Positions 42,801-54,800 of a stretch of DNA of 64,000 bases are shown here, piece after piece. The stretch covers positions 7,001,950 through 7,065,949 of the forward strand of contig ML682038.1 in assembly GCA_007922195.1 (NCBI GenBank). Reading direction: 5' to 3'. The DNA is from Podocnemis expansa. Its lineage: Eukaryota; Chordata; Testudines; Podocnemididae. The position numbers and the translations under genes are program-made. The notes beneath the pieces were generated by a model. It was not told where the DNA came from, did not search any database, and worked only from the letters and a program-made list of their open reading frames with translations. The number at the start of each line of letters is the position of its first letter. The stretch's first letter is position 1.

Positions 42801-45800
42801 TGATGCAAAATCATCCTAAGCAGTAATTAAGACAAAATATAACCTTATCAGTTATATTTAATTCACTTTATACAAATGTACAGCATTAAACATAATATTT
42901 TAAATGAACAAAAAAGCAACCTGTACAGAAACAAAATCATGAGCACCAATCAAATTACAATATAGTACCGGTAAATAGAAACTGATAAATGATTTAAGAA
43001 AAAATGATGAAAAACTTGCACATACATATTTCTTTGATTTACGACAAAAATAGATTTCACATTACAAAACACACAAAACTAAGAAAATGAAAATAACTAC
43101 ATTCATTGTTCTTAGAAATTAACTCTGAGATTTACTTGTAGCGAAATAATCGATTACTTGGTCAAAATTAATTTGGTTTGTAATTTGGTTTTCAATGGAG
43201 AGTATGGCCATATTAGATAAATTTTCTTTAGCAAGAGAAGATCTTAAGTATATTTTTATTAATTTCAGTTTACTAAAAGATCTCTCACACGATGCTACAG
43301 TTACGGGTAAGGTTAAAAATATCCTCATCGCCGTTTCCAGGTTTGGATAACATTCTTTAATTTCATATTCATGTATTATTTTCAGTAGGTCTAATGTTGT
43401 TGCTGACTCTGGAACTGGGAGTATTGATAATGCCTGATATTTAAAGCTTTCAATTTCTGATGAAAAATCTGCAGGATTTAAATCATTGCTGTATTTTTCT
43501 GCCAGTTGCACTGCCTTGGCTTTCAAATCTGTTGAATGCATTGAAAAAAGTTTGCTTCCAGAAAGAAATTCAAAATCAGTGGAGACTTCATTCAATTTTT
43601 CATATCTCCAATTAAGTTGGAACAAAATTGCAGCCAGTGCCTTTTTAATTTCAGCCTTATACAATTGTTCGGCTGAAAGACTGCATCCTTCATCTTGTGA
43701 TGCACAGAAATGCATTTGCTTGACTTTTTGTTTATGTTTTTCAAGGAACTCTGAAGATATCTCCATATTTTCAGCCATTACCTTAGCTTTTTCAATGTGC
43801 AATTCTAATTGATTTTCTCGTATATCTTGTAAAGCATTTTTTAGTCCATATATCATTCTACTTGCCTGAAATACAGACAAATTTTTATCTTGCAAGGCTT
43901 TGGTTATTTTGTCAACATTGCTAAGAATATCATTCCATATAGATAATGTACATAAAAAATTGTAGTTAATTTGCGTAAGAATATCTGTCGCAGTAGAAAC
44001 GGTTTCCACGTTATACATTGATGCATTTGATATTATACCATTCAGGACTTCATGGACTTCTTTAATTTGCTTATGTAAGACTTGAACTGCGTTAGCTTGT
44101 GATGACCAACATGTATCACTATGCCCTTTCAAGGTTGTTTTTAAGACAGACATCAGCATGGTCCACCTACTAGTTGAGCTAGCAAAAAAACTGTAGATCT
44201 CTTGAACTAGCACAAAAAAGGATATCATAGATGGACTTACAGAGGCTGAATGTACACATGCTAAATTCAAACTGTGTCCAGAATAGGGGACAAATTTGAC
44301 TAATTCATTTTCTTTTAATATAACTGCTTGAATGCAGTTATAAATGTCAGACATATTTGCACCATTATCATATCCCTGACCTCGGGCATTTTTTATATCA
44401 ATACCGTCAAGTTTTAATTTACTCATTATTTCATCTGCTATACCTATGCCTGTTTTCTGATTTGTTTCGATAAAGTCAATAAAACTTTCCTCAACTGAAA
44501 TGTTTCCAGCATCAATATGAACATATCTAATGATTCGACTCACTTGCTTGTGGTGCAAAACATCTGGAGTACAATTAAACAATAGAGAAAAGTACTTAGC
44601 TTTCTTAATTCTAGAAATTATTTCACCACGAACATTTTTCCCCAATAAATCAAGAAATTCACTTTTTATTTTAGGTGACAAGTAGTGTACAGTTCCCTTT
44701 TGATGGTTCATCACATTCTTTACATCACTGTCATAATGGCTTATTAATTCAAGCAAACTGAGGAAAATTCCAGCATCAGGTCTACCAATGATTTCTTTAG
44801 TTCCTCTAAGGGGAAGGTTACTTTTTGCGCAAAAAAGAATACTCTCTAAAGTAGCTTTCAAAATATGTTGCCATTTTTGTTTCTCACACAGAAATTCTCT
44901 TTCTAAAGTATCATCAATTAATTTCTCACTTTTTATTTTCTTTTCTAAACTTTTCCATTTCAAAAATTTATCTTGATGGTCTGCTGTATTTTCATGATCA
45001 ACAAGTTGGTCCAGATGTTTCCAATCATTGAACCCTTTTAATCTATTGCTTGTTTGTGCTTCATCTGATGCATCACATTCTTTGAGGTTAAGATCTTGAT
45101 CATTGCTTTTATGATCTTCACGTACGTCACCTCCAGATTCCAATAACTCAGAAGATTTACCTTCTTCCTCTTCAATTTGCTTTCCAGTTGTGATGAGGTT
45201 TGACTGTGGTGACCTGTTTGCAGTCATAACTCTGGATTCACAAATGCCTGAAGATTGTTCTGTGTTTTCATTTTCTGTTATAAACCTTCCAAAGTGATCT
45301 GTTTGCGAGGCTGTCCGTTTGTGCAAAATTAGCCAGCTGTTTATATTGTTGGCACATTTTTGACGTTGTTCTTCTGCAATTTTGCGTCTTTTCCTGTACT
45401 CTGCTCCACTTGGTTTCTTGGAAGGCATGTTGCAACCCTAAAAGTGAAATCAAAGAAAAAAAATTCATTATTTTAATAGAGACACTCACCTTCCCTTATC
45501 CTCTGCAATGATTCAGGAGAAACAATGAAACACGAGTTGGGCCTTGTCAACAATAGAATGCAAGCAGCTAGCTTTTTAAGTAATCAAGTGAAATATTATT
45601 TAAAAAAAAAACAGTGTAAATACATTTGCTGCTGGGCTTTATTTTGTAGTATTACGGTTAATAAAACCACGTATCATATTGGGTCACTTTCAGTGTGATC
45701 AACTTATATGCATGCAGGGCCGTCCCTCGGTGGGTGTGGGGCTCTGGATGAATCACCCTCTGCAGGGCCCCCACTCATCCCCCTGGGCACTGGAGGGTGG

Positions 45801-48800
45801 GACCAGCCAGCCCAGGGGAGGGGCAGGGCCTTGCGCTCTCTCTTCCACCAGGGACTGAGCAAGCCAGCCAAAAGCAGCAGAATGGAGTGCAGGGTCTGGT
45901 TTCTCAGCCGCCCTTAAGCCAGTGGTTGTCAAACTTTTTTCCTCTGGACCTAGCTCAGGACCCCTCTGCCATCCAGCAACCCTCCACTGGAAAAAAGTGG
46001 CCACTGCCAGGAAACTGAACAGTGACCATGGCTGCAGGGGGCAGGGGCAGTGGTTGGGGGGGTGGCAGTCCCTCATGGCTTTCATCCTTTCTCGTGAGGC
46101 TTCTATTGCATCTCTGAAATCTACACATCTAGTTTGAGATCACCTACATGGAACGTGCAGAGGATGATCCCACATGCCATACTCCTGTCTCAAATCAGGA
46201 AGTATGTCAAGTGTCTAAAATTGCAATGTAGTAGCCTAGGGCATGTATGTGGGAGCTCCTTGCAAATGATGGGGGGGGGGTGCGTGACTGGGTGGAGAAA
46301 TGAGATGGAAGTACTGAGACAGAGGAAGGAGAAGAGAACCAATGCCAGGCTGGACGGAAAGGTTCTAGAAGATCTTGTCTGCTGCTGAGCCTGTCCAAGT
46401 CCTTCCAGGTCCTGCTTCCTTCTCCATTGCCCAATCCCAGGAACTAAAGCGGCCCCTCTGGGTTCCACTTTCACCTCTGCTCTTCATCTGCTGAGTTTCC
46501 ATGAACACACAATTGTCCACAATATTATGATTGGAGGGGTACTAGCCCGCTCTGCTTGGTCTGGTGACCCCTGACACCATGCATAAGGCAGCAACACAAT
46601 GGAATTATCCACTCCCCCCCCCCCTTCAGATTAGGACCTTGTTATAACTTCTCCTTCCAGCAGATCCATCCCTGAGCTGGATTTTATTGTTACTTAGGCC
46701 TTCTAATTGTAGAAAAAATACCATACTTTGTAACACAGGCTCCTACTAGAACAGTTTGCTTTCCTCTTCTCTTTTTAATTATCAGTCAGAAAAAATCTCT
46801 GGCATTTTTATTAAAATCTACAAGTTATAACTTTTGTTTCAAGCAAGGGAATTCTCAACCCACTGAAAAAAGAGGCAAGTCTTAATTTGCAAAAATAACT
46901 ACAATCCCCATATCCCAGAAATGGTGGAATAAGGGGTGTTCCCAGTTTTTTCTTTTCTTCATTGGGTCTGTTGATTAAAAAAACCATGAAGGTTGCTTGC
47001 CAGTGACCTCAGTCCTTTTCATATGAATGAGAGAAGCCCAAAGAGATACTGACTCAGGGAGGAGGCATAGAGGTTGTTTGAACAACAATTAGCACCTCAT
47101 TGTTAGTCCTAATGACTCACCTTTGCTGCAACCCTAACCTACTGTGTTACAACAGGCTGCCTTAAGCAAGCCAGCCTGTGAACTGGGCTGTCAATTTTGG
47201 CCAGCTTGTCCAGTCCCCATGGGGCCCCTCAAAACACAGGGTCCTGGGCAGCTGCCCCTCTCACCCTGCTCTAGGAACAGCTTGGCATGCATACACCCGC
47301 ACTGGCAAACAAAAGTTCAGATGGGCATACACTAACACCACAGTCAACGAAGCCAAGTAAGTACTAGTACTGTGCCATTTCACTGCTTGACTGAGATTGC
47401 ATGTTAAAGGCATGCGCACCTGTGACTTGTATGCATAGTATACGTAGATTAACAAATTAAAAAATTGGACCATTTTTTAAAATTTTTGCACCCTCTAAAA
47501 TGTGGCGCCCAGGGGAAAGCCCTGGTCATCCCACCCTAGTTCTGGCCCTGTGGAGGTATATATTATTGGAGTATAAAGATAATTTATAAGGAAAACAGCA
47601 CATTTCATTTGATACTTAAAGACAGCAAACAGGCTGATTTAATAAAATTTACAGCACCTATTTGTACAGGATGGACAGTAAAGCTGTTGAGCTGAACATG
47701 GTCCAACCCCAGAGTGGCCTGATGCACATTAGATACTAATACATGTTCCTCTACCATTTAAGGCACTTCAAAATGTAAAACTTTAACTTGCAATTAATTT
47801 GATTTCACCCTAAATCACAAAAAAAGTGTCTGTTAGTAAAAAAAAACTAGCAACTTTCAAAAATATAATGGATATTCTGACAAGCCACCTCATTTTGTAT
47901 CTTCTCTATATCAGGATGCTTTCTTTACAATTCTACGTTAATTTTTAAACACTGTTGGCATATCCCTGGTTACCACTGGCAGCAGAAGCTACACAGCTCC
48001 TTTGTTGTTGAATCAGATTCTGATAGTAGCAGCAGAAGTTCCAGTGACAGAAGGCTCAGTGGCCAGTTGAACACTTACTGTCTGACTGACTGACAGCTAG
48101 TATTCAAAATTTAAACTAGATGTCATCTCACTGTCCAGGGCCATGAAATCACTAACAGGTATCTCAAGACAGCAGCCAACAATGTGGGAACAATTTCAAA
48201 ATCAGAAATTGGATTTTAAAAGTTTAACCCTGAAAAGTCATCTAAATTCAGATATGAGGCAAGCAAGTTCATGTTTCCAGTGGCCTTACACTCTTCCACC
48301 ACAGTTGAATTTGGCCCAGAGTTTCATAATTATGGCTAACAAAAAGACTACCTTGAAAATGTAGTAATCCTCACAAATGTGCACTAACAACTGCAATGTC
48401 CTAATTACATGTTCAGATTACAAATAAGAATATTTGAATTGGAGGACTGACGGTCACAAAACACGTATTAGGCTGAGTACTCCCAATGTTTCCCAACCTG
48501 TGATACACAGACCACCACACAACATTACACATTCACCTGCTGCTGAGTGGCTGGCCAGGAGCCACTCCAGTGCTGGCCCTGCTTCCAAACAGCACAGCGG
48601 ACTGGCTGTTCGGTACCCTCCTAACCAGACACAAAGCAGCTGGCCAGCACTAGCGCCCCACCCCCACCCCCGCCCCCCAGCACAGCACCCCCGCCATTGT
48701 GCACCCCTGACACAAAGCAGTTGGACAGGAGCCACCTCAATGCCCATCCCATCCCCAGCTGGCATAGCAGTCACTCCCCTCTTGCAGCCCCACCCCTTCC

Positions 48801-51800
48801 CCATAGGTTGCGGCATTCTATGTTGGTGGAATGGAACATGGTAGTTTCAGACCTCTTCATACTAAAAGTAATCAATTTCATAAAATTCAGAGGCTAATTT
48901 ATATTCTCACCTACTAAATGTTGGTAATTGTTTATTTAACAAAGTAGATCTCTAATGTATTATTATGACAAAAACTGAAGCCTAATATAGTGCATATTTA
49001 TTGATAAAGGCTATTTCAGTAAACTAGAGAATATTTAAAATAACTGAGGGAGGTTTCAGCTTTTGTTTAAATGTACTAAGCTAGTGAACAAATTACTTGC
49101 GTCTACACAAAACACAGCCAGCATGTTGTTCTGTAGATGGTCATCATCTTTTCCAAAAATTGCATTAATGTGGAAACTGTTTTCTATATTAATACTATGA
49201 AACCAATATTACGAGTAGCAAAATGAGCCTTGGATGTAAGTTTTCAACAGTATTCCTTAACTACATAAAATCTATGTTGTTTTAGCTTATAGCATTTGCC
49301 AAGAATTTGCACGTAGAACTCAGTTCAGAAGCAGAAAGACTCATTCACGGCTACTACCTAGCAAGTCGGAGAGTCAGAACAGATTCTGTTCATGGATCAA
49401 AACTATCAGCATCTGCACTGAAAATCCTGTATGTTTAAATTTTCTTAATTAAATTGCTTAACTTCCCCATGTCTCAAATCATACACCAGTAAAAATGGCA
49501 ATGTTTGCCTACTTGAGGTTTAAGGGTTATTAAATATGAATATATGGAGATCTTTGAATGCAAGGGCCTTTAGGTTTCCATAGTCTAGACAAGAGTGTAT
49601 AAATAGTTTAGTTAGTATTTATAGTTCTAGGATGTTCATATTTCCTGAATTTATTTTGGAGTATCTCCAGAAACATTTATTTGATTAAATTTATTTGCTC
49701 ATTTGCCATGCACTAAGAATAACAGCTATTGAAGTAACTTAACATTGAAACAGATCTATAAAAAAAAACTTGTTAGATTGCTGCAGTATCCTTAATTTAT
49801 TAGTTTAGTACTTGAGCAATGCAATTATTATGGTCCCCTAATAGTAACATAACATGAGGGTGTTATATAATGTGCAATCTCATATATTGTGAGACAAGTG
49901 ATGTATACATCTATTTTGTGGGTATTTGGCTGCAATGGACCAAATGATATGTAACCTTGCCCAATATTTGCCCACCTGAAATCACTTGAATACACTCCCC
50001 CTGTACTTAAACCTGTAAACTTGGATACAATATTGTAGGAGAAAGCCAACTTGAATAAACTATAATGGTGCAACTGGTTGCCACCATGCTTAACTTTTTA
50101 TTTAGTCACTGCACTGTACACCACTGTATACTTTTCTGAGACACTGACATTTTGTCTTAGGGTGTCACTGTCTGAAGCACATGCTAAACTGAGTCTAAGG
50201 AGAAAAGTACTTGAGGAAGATGCGTTGATTGCTGTCTTGTTGTTTGAATCATCTCTCACTTTAAAACATGGTAAGAATAAATCAGTCTTACTTGACTAGA
50301 TGTTTGTTAAGAGTCATAGAAACTGGAAGAGAGCATGAGAGGTCATCGAGCCCAGCTCCCTGCACTGATGGCAGGACCAAGTACCCCTGTTAAACCATGT
50401 GCAACAGGTGTTTGTCGAACTTGCTCTTAAAAGCCTCCAGTGTAGGAGATTCCACAAGCTACTGAGGCGACTTATTCCAGTGTTTAATCACCCTGACAGT
50501 TAGGAATTTTTCCCTAATGTCTAAGCTGAACCTCCCTTGCTGTAACTTAAGCCCATTGCTTCTTTTCCTATCATCTATAACTAAGAATAATTATTCTCCT
50601 TATCTTTCTCATAACAACCTTTTAGGTATTTGAAAACTGTTATATTCCCTCTCAGCCTCCTTTTTTCTAGACTAAACTAACCCAGTTTCCAATCTTCCCT
50701 CATGAGGTCAAATGTTCCAGACCTCTACTCATTTTTATTGCCCTTCTCTGGATTTTCTCCAGTTTCTCCATATTGTTTTTGAAATGAGGAGCCCAAAACT
50801 GGACACAGTACTCAGCTGAGGCCTAATTAGTGAAGAGTACAGGGGAAGAATCACTTCATGCGTCTAACTCACAACACTCCTGTTAATACAACCCAGAATG
50901 GCATTTGCTTTTTTTGCAACAATACTACACTCCTGACTTGTATTTAGCTTGTGATCCACTATTACGCCCAGATCCCTTTCTGCAGTACTCCTTCCTAGGC
51001 AGTCATTACCCATTTTGTGTGTGTGCAATGGATTGTTCTGAGTAGTAGGGTCCAGGTAGACAGAATCATAGAACCATAGGGTTGGAAGGGACCTCATGAG
51101 GTCATCTAGTCCAACCCCCTGCCAAAAAAAGCAGAACCACTCTCACTAAATTATCCCAGCTGGTTTTATCCAGCCAGGCCTTAAACATCTCCAAAGATGG
51201 AGATTCCATGACCTCCCTAGGTAACCCATTCCAATGCTTTACCACCCTCCTAGTAAGAAAGTTTTTCCTAATATCCAGCCTCAACCTCCCCAGTTGCAAC
51301 TTTAAACCATTGCTCCTTGTTCTGTCCTCTGTTACTACTGAGAACAGCCGAGCTCCGTCCTCCTTGGAGGATCCCTTCAGGTAGTTGAAAGTTGCTATCA
51401 AATCCTCCCTCAGTCTTCTCTTCTGCAGGCTAAATGAGCCTAGTTCCTTCAGTCTTTCTTCACAGGTCTTGTTCTCCAGCCCCCTGACCATTTTTGTTGC
51501 CCTCCGCTGGACTCTCTCTAATTTGTCCACATCCTTTTTATAGTGGGGAGCCCAAAACTAGACACAGTATTCCAGATGCAGTCTCACCAGTGCTGAATAG
51601 AGGGGAATGATCACATCCCTCAATCTGCTGGCAACACTTCTTCCGATGCAGCCCAGTATGCCATTGGCCTTTTTGACAGCAGGAGCACACTCTTGACTCA
51701 TATCCAGCTCCCCATCCACCAGGACCCCCCAGGTACTTTTCTACAGTGCTGCTACTTAGCTGATTGCTCCCCAGTCTGTATCAGTGCATGGGGTTATTCC

Positions 51801-54800
51801 ATCCCTAGTGCAGGACTCTGCACTTGTCCTTGTTGAGCCTCATGAGATTTCTATTGGCCCATTGCTCCAAATTGTCAAGGTGTTCCTGAATCTTCTCCCT
51901 GCCCTCCAGCGTGTCTAGCGTTCCCCCCAGCTTGGTGTCATCCACAAACTTACTGAGTGTGCAATCAATCCCATCATTCAGATCATTAATGAAAATGTTG
52001 AACAGAACTGGCCCCAGGACCAATCCCTGGGACACACCACTCATCATTGGTTGCCAACTAGACAGGGAGCCATTGATTCCTACATGCTGAAACCGTTGAT
52101 CGAGCCAGTTTTCTATCCACCTTACAGTCCACACATCCAACCCATACTTCCTTAACTTGCTGACGAGAATGCTGTGGGAAACCGTATCAAAAGCCTTGCT
52201 AAAGTCGAGGTATATCACATCAACAGCTCTTCCTGCATCCACAAATCCAGTCATCTCATCATAGAAGTCAATGAGGTTGGTCAGGCACGATTTACTCTTA
52301 ATGAATCCATGCTGACTGTTTCTGATCACTCTATTTTCTTCCAAGTGTTTCAGGATAGATTCTTTGAGAAGCTGCTCCATGATTTTTCCAGGCATTGAGG
52401 TGAGGCTGACAGGTGTGTAATTCCCTGGATCCTCCTTTTTCCCTTTCTTGAAGATAGGTACTACATTTGCTTTTCTGCAGTCCTCTGGCACCTTCCCCGT
52501 TTGCCACTAGTTTTCAAAGATAATGGCCAGCAGTACTGCTCTCTCATTGGCCAACTCCATCAGCACCCTGAGATGCAGGTTGTCCGGCCCCATGGACTTG
52601 TGCACATCCAGCTTCTTTAGGTAGTCGCTAACTGACCTTCTGTCACCAAGGGCCTCTCTTCTTCTCTCCAATCTGCCATACCAAGCGTAGTGGGCTGGAA
52701 GCTGGCCCTACTTGTGAAAACTGAAGTAAAAAAAGCATTGAACACTTCAGCTTTTTCCTCATCCTCTATCACAAGGATACCTGCACTATTCAGTAAGGGA
52801 TCTACACCAACCCTGATCCTCTTCTTGTTATTGACATACTTGTAGAACCCCTTCCTGTTATCCTTCACATCCCTCGCTAGCCGCAACTCCATTTGTCCTT
52901 TGGCCTTTCTGATTTTATCCCTACAATCCCAAGCAATATCTTCATATGCCTCCTTAGTCATCTGTCCAAGCTTCCACTTCTTTTATGCTTAGGTCAGTGC
53001 AGAGTTCTCTGTTAAGCCACACTGGGCGCCTTCCACATTTGCTGTTCTTTCTGCTCATCAGAATGGTATCTTCCTGTGACCTTACCAGGGTTCCTTTAAA
53101 ATGCAGCCAGCTCTCTTGGATGCCTTTCCCCTTCAGTTCAGCCTCCCAAGGGATCGTGCCCATCAGTTCCCTGAGGGAGCCAAAATCTGCTTTTCTGAAG
53201 ACCAGGGTCTGCGTTTTGCTTCTTTCCGTTCTTCCATTAATCAGCATCTTGAACTCTATCATCTCATGGTCACTGCTGCCCAGGTTGCCATTCACTTCTA
53301 TGTCCCCAATCAATTCTTCTTTGTTTGTAAGCAGCAGGTGTAGAGGTGCAAGGCCACAGGTTGGTTCCTCCAGCATTTATACCAGGAAGTTGTCCTCAAC
53401 ACTCTCCAAAAACTTCCTGGATTGCTTGTGCGCTGCTGTATGGGCCTCCCAGCAGATGTCAGGGTAATTGAAGTCCCCTAAGACAACCAGGGCCTGTGAT
53501 CTGGAAACTTCTGCCAGTTGTCCATAGAATGCCTCATCCACCACCTTCTTCTGGTCTGGAGGTCTATAGCAGACACCCACCACGACATCCCCCTTGTTGC
53601 CCTCTCCTCTAAGCTTAACCCACAGATTTTTAACTGGCTCAGTTCCACTTCCATAATGGAGCTCTGAGCAGTCATAGAGCTCTTTTACATATAGTGCTAC
53701 TCCTGCCCCTCGTCTTCTCTGCCTGTCCTTCCTGAACTTATACCCATCCATGGCAGAGCTCCAGTCATGCAAGCTATCCCACCATGTCTGTTATTCCAAT
53801 GATATTATAGTTCCTTGTCTGCGCCAGTACTACCAATTCTTCCTGCTTGTTTCCCAGGCTCCTCACATTTGTGTACAGACACCTAAGATACAAGGCTGAT
53901 TTACCTACTTTCCCATGTTGATTTTCAGTTCTATTGCATCTACCTCCTTGTATTTTCTCCTAGCATTGTCCTCCTGCACCTGTCTCAAGTATTAAAGCTT
54001 CATTAGAACATGTAACACAATTATTTGACACCCCCCCCGCCCATCTTCCAACTACCTTCTCTTTTATCCCTGGTGTTACAGTCCCCATTCCCCCCAAGTT
54101 CCTTCCCTTCCCATTCTCTATATTTAGTCAGTTTTAACATTGTTTAAATAATTAAACCAGATCCAACATACAATCTTAAATTTCAATTAAGACATCTGAA
54201 ATCTGGCTATGAACACCTGGCTTGTTCACACTAACACTTCTGCTTGCAAAACTTCTGCCACTCAGGAACTTAAAAATACAAAACCACATCTGCCAGGCAA
54301 TGTAAGTTTTCCTGGTATAAATGCTTCTGTTGACATGCTGCATCAGCAAGAGACACACTCCTGCAACATAAATACAACTGCTTCTTTAAATAGTTTTATT
54401 ATATTTGTTAGTGTCTCAGTGCCATAGGATCCCTTGCCTATTTGCAGAACCAGACTAACATAGCTACCTGTTAGAAATCCCCTAATGAAAGAGTTGATCT
54501 GCCAGACGCACATTAGGTACCATAAATCCTTAGTTCCACCATAAGTGCAGGAGACTAGACTGAAAGATCGCTTGAGGTCCCTTACCTCCTACAATTCTAG
54601 AGCCTGGTCTACACTACATTTATGTCTAAAGCAGCTTATACTGACCAAGTTATATTAGCATCTACACCAGGGGGCTCAAACTCAAATCACCATGAGGACC
54701 GCATGAGGACTAATATGTTGGCCCGAGGGCACCAATGAAATCTTTTCATGCAACAATATTACAAATATCAGTAACAATAGTGTTGTTGCAGGCTGCAGGA

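Larger units (their letters stand above)
42721..47550 (-). mobile_element. probable autonomous-type hAT element with internal repeats
   Basis: Encloses the transposase frame. On the minus strand the 5' end would be CAGGGCCAGAACTAGGGTGG at 47550, with GGGCGCCACATTTTAGAGGG following; near the other end, + strand, is CAGGTAGAAGGTTGGATCTAG with GATATTTTGGTGCCTGGGG. The two ends share only short blocks and no clear 8-bp duplication is visible, so these borders are tentative. A second CAGGGCC terminus at 45715 suggests a nested or composite element (45715-47550). Confidence 0.4.
42154..49285 (+). other. MCMDC2 intron with foldback repeat and hAT element
   Basis: Starts GTAACT, ends TTTTAG. It contains the foldback at 42211-42408, a long antisense transposase frame (43119-45428) and hAT-like GC-rich repeats to 47550. 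47551-49285 has only a possible diverged hAT fragment at 48480-48825. Confidence 0.65.
51061..53990 (-). mobile_element. CR1 LINE, long 5'-truncated copy
   Basis: The 3' end CAGAATCATAGAACCATAGG with GGTTGGAAGGGACCTCATGA is the sauropsid CR1 terminus. On the minus strand the order is endonuclease (53772-52954), linker, reverse transcriptase (52491-51805) and C-terminal region (51530-51102). The copy runs antisense to MCMDC2 in its last intron and lacks the 5' end (ORF1). Confidence 0.9.
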
